Of a DNA stretch of 32,474 nucleotides, positions 9,049 through 16,643 are shown piece after piece. The position numbers and the translations under genes were made by a program. Under the pieces are notes generated by a model. That model was given only the letters and a program-made list of their open reading frames with translations, was not told the origin of the DNA and ran no database searches. Origin of the DNA: Pseudorhodobacter antarcticus (GTDB lineage: Bacteria; Pseudomonadota; Alphaproteobacteria; Rhodobacterales; Rhodobacteraceae). The DNA lies in assembly GCA_945871285.1 (NCBI GenBank), contig CAMBWO010000011.1, positions 1 through 32,474 of the forward strand. The letters are read 5' to 3'. Numbering within the stretch: the stretch's first letter is position 1; each line of letters starts with the position of its first letter.

Positions 9049-10326
9049 ATGAAAAACGCCGAGATTGCCCGCCGCCGCACCGATGCCATTTCCACCGGCA
9101 TCGGGGTGCAAACCCAGATCTATGTCGACCGCGCCCTGAACTCCGAAGTCTGGGATATCGAGGGCAACCGCTATATCGACTTTGCCGCCGGCATCGCCGT
9201 CGTGAACACCGGCCACTGCCACCCCAAGGTGATGGCCGCCGTGACCGAGCAACTCAGCCGCTTCACCCACACCTGCCACCAGGTCCTGCCGTATGAAAAC
9301 TACGTCCGCTTGGCCGAACGCCTGAACGCCGCCGTCCCCGGCGACTGGCCCAAGAAAACCGTCTTTGTCACCACCGGCGCCGAGGCTGTTGAAAACGCCG
9401 TCAAGGTCGCCCGCATCGCGACGGGGCGCAACGCCGTCATCGCCTTTGGCGGCGCCTTCCACGGCCGCACCCTGCTGGGCATGTCCCTGACCGGCAAAGT
9501 CGACCCCTACAAAAAGGGTTTCGGCGCCATGATGCCCGACGTCTACCACGTCCCCTTCCCGCAAGAGGTGCACAACGTCACCACCGCCGACGCGATGGCC
9601 GGCCTGACCAAGCTCTTCAAGGCCGACCTCGACCCCTCCCGCGTCGCCGCCATCATCTTTGAACCCGTGCAGGGCGAAGGCGGCTTCTACCCCGCCCCCC
9701 TCGACCTCGTCCGCGCCATCCGCAAGCTGTGCGACGACCACGGCATCGTGATGATTGCCGACGAAGTGCAAACCGGCTTTGCCCGCACCGGCCACATGTT
9801 CGCGATGGAAGGTTACGGCGTCGCCGCCGACATCACCACCATGGCCAAGGGCCTCGCCGGCGGCCTGCCCCTCGCCGCGCTGACCGGCAAGGCGAGCCTG
9901 ATGGACGCCGCCCACCCCGGCGGCCTTGGCGGCACCTACGGCGGCAACCCCCTCGGCATCGCCGCCGCCAACGCCGTGCTGGATGTGATCGAGGAAGAAC
10001 AACTCTGCTCCCGCGCCAACGAACTTGGCTCTCGCCTGAAACAACACCTCGAAATGATCCGCGCCACCACGCCCGAGATTGTCGACATCCGCGGCCCTGG
10101 CTTCATGGTCGCCGTCGAATTCGCCAACCCCTCGTCGCACGAACCAGACGCAGCCTTCACCACCCGCGTAAGGCTCGAGGCCCAAAAACGCGGCCTGATC
10201 CTCCTCACCTGCGGCGTCTACGGCAACGTGGTGCGGTTCCTCGCCCCCATCACCATCCCCGATGCCCATTTCAAGGAAGCGATGGGGATTTTGGAAGAGT
10301 CGGTCAAAGCGGCACGGGCCGCCTAA
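9049..10326 (+). CDS. gabT: 4-aminobutyrate--2-oxoglutarate aminotransferase-like class III PLP enzyme
   Basis: MKNAEIARRRTDAISTGIGVQTQIYVDRALNSEVWDIEGNRYIDFAAGIAVVNTGH with DEVQTGFARTG and TTMAKGLAGGLPL (PLP lysine). GAGG ribosome-binding site upstream. Confidence 0.9.
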   Translation: MKNAEIARRRTDAISTGIGVQTQIYVDRALNSEVWDIEGNRYIDFAAGIAVVNTGHCHPKVMAAVTEQLSRFTHTCHQVLPYENYVRLAERLNAAVPGDWPKKTVFVTTGAEAVENAVKVARIATGRNAVIAFGGAFHGRTLLGMSLTGKVDPYKKGFGAMMPDVYHVPFPQEVHNVTTADAMAGLTKLFKADLDPSRVAAIIFEPVQGEGGFYPAPLDLVRAIRKLCDDHGIVMIADEVQTGFARTGHMFAMEGYGVAADITTMAKGLAGGLPLAALTGKASLMDAAHPGGLGGTYGGNPLGIAAANAVLDVIEEEQLCSRANELGSRLKQHLEMIRATTPEIVDIRGPGFMVAVEFANPSSHEPDAAFTTRVRLEAQKRGLILLTCGVYGNVVRFLAPITIPDAHFKEAMGILEESVKAARAA

Positions 10327-10328
10327 GC

Positions 10329-10433
10329 GGTGCGAGACATCACGCACCCTACCTCAACCCGGTAGGGTGCGCATTCATCACGCACCTTTAGGGCGACCCT
10401 AAACAAGCGGTGCGCGATAAATGCGCACCCTGC
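10329..10433. repeat. Cluster of short palindromes (REP-like) between convergent genes
   Basis: Alternating GGTGCG (10329, 10366, 10409) and CGCACC (10343, 10381, 10424) arms. CGCACCCTACC-tcaaccc-GGTAGGGTGCG (10343-10371), TTTAGGG-cga-CCCTAAA (10387-10403) and GGTGCGC-gataaat-GCGCACC (10409-10429) are all perfect inverted repeats. Confidence 0.85.
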
Positions 10434-10440
10434 GGTTCTC

Positions 10441-11679
10441 TCATGGCCCCCCGCAACTCGCGGTATCTAGGATAGGGGGTGAGCCTATTTCAAATTCTTG
10501 GCGAGTCACATCGAGAGTCCGGTTGACCTCATACACAAAGAAACTGTTTGGATCGTATAGCGCCTCATTTGGAACGCCCGTAAGGCGGACGACCGGCTTC
10601 CCATCGCCGTCCGTCACGAAGACCGGCTCTCCGAACCGAATGCCATCTGGCAACCTGACATTGCCAACCAACATCGCAGTCTCGCCGTCAAAATAGGAAA
10701 GCTCCGTTCCTATATTTGATTTGACGCGCTTGGACGGATCGAAATGCTGCACAACAATAGTACTATCACTTGGTTCCGCGGCTAGACCAGCAACTACATA
10801 GTCGGACCTTGCTCCAATTATTCCGCTGCCAACCCCAACAGGCGAACTGAGCAATTCAGCGGTGTATTTCTCATCCTGCAAATGAACGGAATAGATGCCC
10901 GGTCCAAAGCGAAACTTTTGTATGGCGTCGTTGGCGTTGGTCGCAGGAATCCCGGACGAAGGATAAGCAGCAACGAGAAAGGTATCTTCTGTTAGTGAGG
11001 TCAACTTTCCTGGAAGCCCCAATTCCGGTCCATACATCGGCCTTTGAGCCATTTTCAGGAGTTCTATCAGTTTCATATTGAATAAAGGGGTTCCCTGACT
11101 CTCTGAAATGTAAGGTCCAGAAAAGTACAAGATGCGATCATGTCGCTCGCCAAGGATCATTATTGGGCTTGTAATCGCTTCAGAGCTTGTGATCAAAACC
11201 TCGCAACTTGCAGATTCATCTTGCAGATGTATTTCAAGCAATCGGAACTTTGTCGTTGGCCGTAGAAGGCGCTCTACAACCAACAAACGTTCATCATCTG
11301 CAATAGAAACATCGCTCAAGGAATCCGCGCTACGGATTTCGACAGATATCGAGGAACCGACCGTACCGACAAAGACACTTGATCCTGGGGGCCTGAGTTG
11401 TGTCTGCACTGGTCGATTCAGGGTAACCGCAAAGAGTTTACCTCCAAAGGCGGAGTATTGGAGAAGCATTCTCTCTGAGTCGGACTCGTCACAGGAACTA
11501 ACAAGTGCCAGACTCGACAAAGCCAAAAGGGACGCTATCGAACGATAGCTTATTTTCTTGGGTCGATCCTGAAGCCTAACTCGGTCTGCCAGAATTGCCC
11601 GGCAATAACCCAACGCCAGACCATGCCGCCAACGCCCATTCTGCCCACCCAAACCCCACCCCCGAATCGCCACCTGCAC
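10441..11679 (-). CDS. Predicted lipoprotein of unknown function in a low-GC segment; start uncertain
   Basis: 412-codon ORF with a lipobox-type segment KKISYRSIASLLALSSLALVSSC|DES. Composition is far more AT-rich than its neighbours. There is no ATG close to the signal peptide. Confidence 0.6.
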   Translation of the reverse strand: MQVAIRGWGLGGQNGRWRHGLALGYCRAILADRVRLQDRPKKISYRSIASLLALSSLALVSSCDESDSERMLLQYSAFGGKLFAVTLNRPVQTQLRPPGSSVFVGTVGSSISVEIRSADSLSDVSIADDERLLVVERLLRPTTKFRLLEIHLQDESASCEVLITSSEAITSPIMILGERHDRILYFSGPYISESQGTPLFNMKLIELLKMAQRPMYGPELGLPGKLTSLTEDTFLVAAYPSSGIPATNANDAIQKFRFGPGIYSVHLQDEKYTAELLSSPVGVGSGIIGARSDYVVAGLAAEPSDSTIVVQHFDPSKRVKSNIGTELSYFDGETAMLVGNVRLPDGIRFGEPVFVTDGDGKPVVRLTGVPNEALYDPNSFFVYEVNRTLDVTRQEFEIGSPPILDTASCGGP

Positions 11680-11742
11680 ATTCCCCCTAACATCCCCTGA
11701 ACAAACCTTAACAAATTCCCAAGATTCCGTTAATTTCCAAAA

Positions 11743-11758
11743 CGTCCAGATCTGGACG
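11743..11758. promoter_or_regulatory. Perfect 16-bp palindrome upstream of bioMNY
   Basis: CGTCCAGATCTGGACG is its own reverse complement and lies about 40 nt upstream of the bioM start codon. Confidence 0.5.
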
Positions 11759-11799
11759 CCCCCCTTCCCAACCCACCCCCAAGGGCGCTATGGAACTCC

Positions 11800-12516
11800 A
11801 TGCCCGCCCCCATCACACTCACCAACGCCTCCTACACTGTGCAGGGCAAGCCCATCCTGCACGACCTGACCCTGACCCTGTCAGAATCCCGCATCGGCAT
11901 CCTCGGCCAGAACGGCTCGGGCAAGACCACGCGCCTCCGCCTCCTCGCCGGCCTCATCGCCCCCGCCTCGGGCACCGTCCGCATCGGCCAAACCGACCCC
12001 GCCAAAGATCGCAAGGCCGCCCTCACCCAAATCGGCATCCTCTTTCAGAACCCCGACCACCAGATCCTTTTCCCGACCGTCGAGGAAGAGCTTGCCTTCG
12101 GCCTCACCCAACAAAACCACCCCAACCCCGCCCAGGCCGTGGCCGACCTCCTCAAACAGGAAAACCGCACCCACTGGGCCAAGGCCCCTACCCATACCCT
12201 CTCCCAAGGCCAGCGCCACTACCTCTGCCTCCTCTCCATCCTCCTGATGAGCCCCCAAACCCTCCTCCTCGACGAACCCTTTGCCGGCCTCGACCTGCCC
12301 ACCCAGGTCCGCCTCAAACGCCGCCTCAAAACCCTGCCCCAACAGATCATCACCATCACCCACGACCCCGCCACCCTGACCGACGCCGACCGCATCCTCT
12401 GGCTCGACCAAGGCCACCTCCACGCCGACGGCCCGCCCGCCGAAATCCTCCCCGCCTTCACCGCCGCCATGACCCAACTGGGGGCGGCCGATGCTGACAC
12501 TGACCTCCCCGCATGA
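11800..12516 (+). CDS. bioM: Biotin ECF transporter A-component (ATPase)
   Basis: Walker A GQNGSGKTT, Walker B TLLLDEPFAGLD, signature LSQGQ. Followed by bioN and bioY. Confidence 0.88.
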   Translation: MPAPITLTNASYTVQGKPILHDLTLTLSESRIGILGQNGSGKTTRLRLLAGLIAPASGTVRIGQTDPAKDRKAALTQIGILFQNPDHQILFPTVEEELAFGLTQQNHPNPAQAVADLLKQENRTHWAKAPTHTLSQGQRHYLCLLSILLMSPQTLLLDEPFAGLDLPTQVRLKRRLKTLPQQIITITHDPATLTDADRILWLDQGHLHADGPPAEILPAFTAAMTQLGAADADTDLPA

Positions 12517-13090
12517 CACCTGGGCGCACCGCCTGCCCGCGGCCCCCAAGATGGTCGCCCTCGCCCTCTGGACCGTCGCCCTCTTCTCCCTGAACACCCT
12601 CCCCCCCCTCCTCGCCGCCACAACGGCCACCGGAGCGCTGATCTTGTCCGGCGGCCTGCCCTTCGCCCGCACCTCGGCGCTGATGCTCCGCCCGCTCTGG
12701 CCCTTCGTCCTGATCGTCGCCCTGTGGCAGGGCTGGCTGGGCGACCCCACATGGGGCGCCGCCCCCATCCTGCGCCTGATCACCGCCGTCGCCGCCGCCA
12801 ATTTCGTCACCATGACGACCCGCCTGTCCGACATGATCACCATCCTCACCACCCTCGCCCGCCCCCTCGCCAGCCTCGGCCTGCCCCCCCGCCGCCTCGC
12901 TCTCGCCCTCGCCCTCGTCCTCCGCTTCATCCCCGTCATGCTGCACCAGATGCAGACCATCCACACCGCCTTTCGTGCCCGCTCGCACCGACGCCCCGGC
13001 TGGCGCGTGATGGTCCCCACCCTCCTCGCCGCCCTCGACGATGCCGACCACGTGGCCGAGGCCTTGCGCGCCCGAGGTGGCACAGGTTAA
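12491..13090 (+). CDS. bioN: Biotin ECF transporter T-component (permease)
   Basis: Hydrophobic EcfT-like protein with AFRARSHRR and EALRARGG coupling-motif-like segments. Overlaps bioM by 26 nt. Confidence 0.85.
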   Translation: MLTLTSPHDTWAHRLPAAPKMVALALWTVALFSLNTLPPLLAATTATGALILSGGLPFARTSALMLRPLWPFVLIVALWQGWLGDPTWGAAPILRLITAVAAANFVTMTTRLSDMITILTTLARPLASLGLPPRRLALALALVLRFIPVMLHQMQTIHTAFRARSHRRPGWRVMVPTLLAALDDADHVAEALRARGGTG

Positions 13091-13098
13091 GGGGGCCT

Positions 13099-13641
13099 AT
13101 GGAAAAGAACCTGACCCTGATCGCCCTGTTTGCCGCCCTGATCGCGGCACTGGGTCTGTTGCCGGCCATGATGCTGCCGGGCGGCGTGCCCATCACCGCC
13201 CAGTCGCTGGGCATCATGCTGTGTGGCACCGTCCTGGGCTCTCGCCGGGGCGCTTTGGCTGTGCTTTTGTTCCTGCTCATAGTTGCCCTTGGCCTGCCCA
13301 TCCTCAGCGGTGGGCGCGGCGGTATTGGCGTGTTCTTTGGCCCCTCGGTCGGTTTCCTGATAGGTTTCCCCATCGCGGCCTTCGTTGCGGGTCTGGTTGT
13401 CGAACGTCTGAAGGCTCCGATCCTGGTTTCTGCCGGGCTTGGGGCCGTGCTGGGCGGAATGGTGGTTCTGTATCCAATCGGCGCGGTTGGTTGGGCGCTG
13501 ATCCTCGGCAAGACCCTGCCTGAAGTCGGCATCTTCCTTCTTGGCTTTCTGCCCGGCGACCTGATCAAGTGCGCCCTTGCTGCCCTGATCACGCGTGCCA
13601 TCGGGCAAATGCGCCCCGGTGTCCTTCTTTCGCGGGACTAG
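13099..13641 (+). CDS. bioY: Biotin transporter BioY (S-component)
   Basis: MLPGGVPITAQSLGIMLCGTVLGSRRGALAVLLFLLIVALGLPILSGGRGGIGVFFGPSVGFLIGFP is a hallmark BioY sequence. Confidence 0.96.
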   Translation: MEKNLTLIALFAALIAALGLLPAMMLPGGVPITAQSLGIMLCGTVLGSRRGALAVLLFLLIVALGLPILSGGRGGIGVFFGPSVGFLIGFPIAAFVAGLVVERLKAPILVSAGLGAVLGGMVVLYPIGAVGWALILGKTLPEVGIFLLGFLPGDLIKCALAALITRAIGQMRPGVLLSRD

Positions 13642-13644
13642 AGC

Positions 13645-13681
13645 GGATTTTCTTCAATCTGATTCAGTTTGAAGAAAATCC
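13645..13681. terminator. Palindromic element / bidirectional terminator between convergent bioY and the dppF-like gene
   Basis: GGATTTTCTTCAA-tctgattcagt-TTGAAGAAAATCC, perfect 13-bp arms with a further CTG-ATT-CAG inner hairpin. Confidence 0.75.
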
Positions 13682-13732
13682 AAGACAGGCAAGCCATTGG
13701 GTTCTGCGCCCCTCGCACATGCGGAATGCCTG

Positions 13733-14719
13733 TTACGACGGGGCGAGTTTCAGGGGGAAATGGCAGGCGACAGCACGTGCGCCCTCCGAGGCGGTGAGGG
13801 CGGGGCGTTCACTGCGGCAGCGGTCTTGCGCAATGGGGCAGCGCGGGTGAAAGCGGCACCCCGAGGGCGGGGCGATGGGGCTGGGCACATCGCCGGTCAG
13901 GATGATGCGCTGGCGGGTGCCGGTGGCGTTGACCGGTTTGGGGATGGCGGAAATCAGCGCCTGGGTATAGGGATGGGCGGGGTGGGTGAAAATCTCGGTC
14001 GCCTCACCAATTTCGACAATGGACCCCAGATACATCACGGCGATTCGGGTCGAGACCTGGCGCACAACGGACAGGTCGTGGGCGACAAAGACATAGGTCA
14101 GTTTCAGGCGGTCTTGCAGGTCGGATAACAGGTTCACAATCTGCGCCTGCACCGACACATCCAGCGCCGAGACGGGTTCATCGAGGATGACCATCTTGGG
14201 TTCCAGAGCGATGGCGCGGGCGATGCCGATGCGTTGCCGTTGACCGCCCGAGAATTCGTGGGGGTAGCGGTGGGCGTGGTCGGGCAAGAGGCCGACTTGA
14301 TCCAAGAGTTCGGCAACGCGGGCCTTTTCCTGCGCCGGGGTCAGGTTCAGGTGGATGCGCAGGGGTTCGGCGATCAGGTCTTGCACCCGGCGGCGGGGGT
14401 TGAGGGAGGCGTAGGGGTCTTGGAACACCATCTGGATCTTGCGGCGCAGCGGGCGCATTTCGCGCGGGCTGAGGTGCGAAATATCGGTGCCGTCGAAGAT
14501 GAGGGTGCCTTCGGAGATGTCGTAAAGCCGCGACAGGCAGCGGCCGAGGGTGGATTTGCCGCAGCCGGATTCGCCCACCAATCCAAGGGTTTCGCCGGGC
14601 ATGATGTGAAGGTTGACGCCATCGACCGCCTGCACGGTGCGCAGGCCTTGACGCGAAAAGCGGGTGCCGACGCGGAAGCGTTTGGACAGGTTGGTGACGG
14701 TGTAAAGGGGGGCTGTCAT
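13733..14719 (-). CDS. Oligopeptide/dipeptide ABC transporter ATP-binding protein (DppF/OppF type)
   Basis: GESGCGKSTLGRC, FSGGQRQRIGIARA, VILDEPVSALD, and the Opp-type C-terminus GDVPSPIAPPSGCRFHPRCP. ATGA overlap with the upstream gene. Confidence 0.92.
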   Translation of the reverse strand: MTAPLYTVTNLSKRFRVGTRFSRQGLRTVQAVDGVNLHIMPGETLGLVGESGCGKSTLGRCLSRLYDISEGTLIFDGTDISHLSPREMRPLRRKIQMVFQDPYASLNPRRRVQDLIAEPLRIHLNLTPAQEKARVAELLDQVGLLPDHAHRYPHEFSGGQRQRIGIARAIALEPKMVILDEPVSALDVSVQAQIVNLLSDLQDRLKLTYVFVAHDLSVVRQVSTRIAVMYLGSIVEIGEATEIFTHPAHPYTQALISAIPKPVNATGTRQRIILTGDVPSPIAPPSGCRFHPRCPIAQDRCRSERPALTASEGARAVACHFPLKLAPS

Positions 14720-15675
14720 TGGGCGCTCGGCAGGATGCAAGCGGCGGCATGGGCGCCGCCGATCAGGGGGGGCTTGGCGTCGTCGCAGATGGACAGGCGC
14801 TGCGGGCAGCGCGGGGCAAAGGCGCAGCCTTTGGGCAGGATGAGGAGCGAGGGAGGCGAGCCTGCGATGGAGCGCAGGCGGTCGGGGCGGGGGCCGTCCA
14901 ACGGTGGGATCGAGTCCAGCAATGCGAGAGTGTAGGGGTGGCGGGGGTCGGCAAAGAGGGCGGTCTTGTCGGCCCGTTCGACGATGCGGCCCGCATACAT
15001 CACCATCACCCGGTCGGCGAGTTCGGCCATCACGCCCAAATCATGCGTGATGAAGATGATCGATGAGCCGTGTTTGTTTTGCAGGTTGCGCAATAGATCC
15101 AGGATTTGCGCCTGCACCGTCACATCCAGCGCTGTGGTGGGTTCATCGGCGACCAGAAGGGTGGGGTTGCAGGTCAGGGCCATGGCGATGACCGCCCGCT
15201 GACGCATGCCGCCCGACAATTGGTGCGGATAGCGATGGACGGCTTCGGAGGGTTTGGGGATGCCAACCTCCTCCAGCAGGTCAATCGCTTGGAACCACGC
15301 CTGTTTGCGGCTGACCTTTTGATGGGTCAGGATCTGTTCGGCGATCTGCCAGCCGATGGTGTAGACCGGGGTCAGCGCCGTCATCGGGTCTTGAAAGATC
15401 ATCGCGATCTGGCTGCCGCGCAGGTGGCGCATCTCGCGCTGCTTCATGCCGACCAGTTCCAGGCCCTTGTACTTGATCGAGCCTTCGATGATGGCATTGG
15501 GATCGGTGATCAGGCCCATGACGGCCAGAACCGTCACCGTCTTGCCCGAACCGCTTTCGCCGACGATGCCCAGCAGCTCGCCCTGATCGACGTCAAAGTT
15601 GACGCCGTCCAACACGCGGACGATGCCGCGTTCGGTGCGGAAGGAGATCGCCAAGTCGCGCACTTGCAAGATCAT
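14716..15675 (-). CDS. Oligopeptide/dipeptide ABC transporter ATP-binding protein (DppD/OppD type)
   Basis: GESGSGKTVTVLAVMGL, LSGGMRQRAVIAMAL, LLVADEPTTALD, C-terminus GSPPSLLILPKGCAFAPRCP. Confidence 0.93.
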   Translation of the reverse strand: MILQVRDLAISFRTERGIVRVLDGVNFDVDQGELLGIVGESGSGKTVTVLAVMGLITDPNAIIEGSIKYKGLELVGMKQREMRHLRGSQIAMIFQDPMTALTPVYTIGWQIAEQILTHQKVSRKQAWFQAIDLLEEVGIPKPSEAVHRYPHQLSGGMRQRAVIAMALTCNPTLLVADEPTTALDVTVQAQILDLLRNLQNKHGSSIIFITHDLGVMAELADRVMVMYAGRIVERADKTALFADPRHPYTLALLDSIPPLDGPRPDRLRSIAGSPPSLLILPKGCAFAPRCPQRLSICDDAKPPLIGGAHAAACILPSAQ

Positions 15676-16643
15676 TGGGTGCGTACCCTTGGGTCGAGCA
15701 GGATGTAGACGACATCGACGATGGCATTGGCGAGGACGACAAAGAAGCTGGCATAGAGGACGGTCGTCATGATCACCGGAAGGTCCAGGTTTTGCAGGGC
15801 GTCGAAGGTCAGTTTGCCGACGCCTTGCAGGCCAAAGACCACCTCGGTCAGCAGGGCCGAGCCGCCGACAAGGGCGCCGAAGTCGAGCCCGAACAGGGTG
15901 ACGAAGGAGATGAGCGAGGTGCGCAGGGCGTGGCGCAGCAGGATGCGGGTTTCAGACAGGCCCTTGGCGCGGGCGGTGCGGATGTAATCCTCTTGCAGCG
16001 CCTCGGTGATGCTGGCGCGCAGGATGCGACCGTAAAGACCGATATAGAGGATGGAGAGGGTGAACCACGGGATGATCAGGGTCAGGAACCAGCCCTTGGG
16101 GTCCTCGGAGAACGGTTTGTAGCCCAAGGGCGGCACCCAGGAGAACATCCAGGTGTCGTGAAAGCGGCTTTGCGTGATCAGGTTCATCACCTCGCCCAGC
16201 CAATAGACCGGCATGGAGATGCCGATCAAACCAAGGATCATCAGCAGCTTGTCGATCCAGGTGTCGCGGTAGGCGGCGGCGAGGACGCCGATGATGATGC
16301 TGAACACCACCCACAGGACGGCCGCGCCAATGACCAGTGACAGGGTCACGGGGATGGTGTCCAAGACCGCCGGGACCACCTTCCATCCGCGATTGACGAA
16401 GGAGGTCAGGTCGCCGGTGATGAAGATTTTCTTCATCATGGTCAGGTATTGGACATAGAACGGCTGGTCGAAGCCGAAGGAGATACGGACGGCCTCCAAC
16501 ACTTCCGGGCTGGCGTTGCGGCCAGCAATGCGAGCGGCGGGGTCGACGCCGGGGGTGCCAAAGAATATCAGAAACACCAGCATCGAAATGCCGGCCATGA
16601 CGAACACCATCTGACCGATGCGCTGAAGGATGGCAAAAATCAT
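15672..16643 (-). CDS. Peptide ABC transporter permease (DppB type)
   Basis: MIFAILQRIGQMVFVMAGISMLVFLIFFGTPGVDPAARIAG, typical DppB start and architecture. Overlaps its neighbours by 4 nt. Confidence 0.92.
   Translation of the reverse strand: MIFAILQRIGQMVFVMAGISMLVFLIFFGTPGVDPAARIAGRNASPEVLEAVRISFGFDQPFYVQYLTMMKKIFITGDLTSFVNRGWKVVPAVLDTIPVTLSLVIGAAVLWVVFSIIIGVLAAAYRDTWIDKLLMILGLIGISMPVYWLGEVMNLITQSRFHDTWMFSWVPPLGYKPFSEDPKGWFLTLIIPWFTLSILYIGLYGRILRASITEALQEDYIRTARAKGLSETRILLRHALRTSLISFVTLFGLDFGALVGGSALLTEVVFGLQGVGKLTFDALQNLDLPVIMTTVLYASFFVVLANAIVDVVYILLDPRVRTQ

Noticed and set aside
11709-11733. TTAA...TTAA pair upstream of bioM as a CtrA site
   Set aside because: Spacing between the TTAA elements is about 17 nt, not the 7 nt of the full CtrA motif.
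11790-12497. 235-aa + strand ORF starting 10 nt before bioM
   Set aside because: Out of frame with the Walker-motif ATPase; Pro/Arg/His-rich artefact of C-rich DNA.
13090-13735. True replication origin at the skew switch
   Set aside because: Polarity fits, but I see no dnaA, rep or par gene and no DnaA-box cluster; the skew switch is reported as a rearrangement candidate instead.
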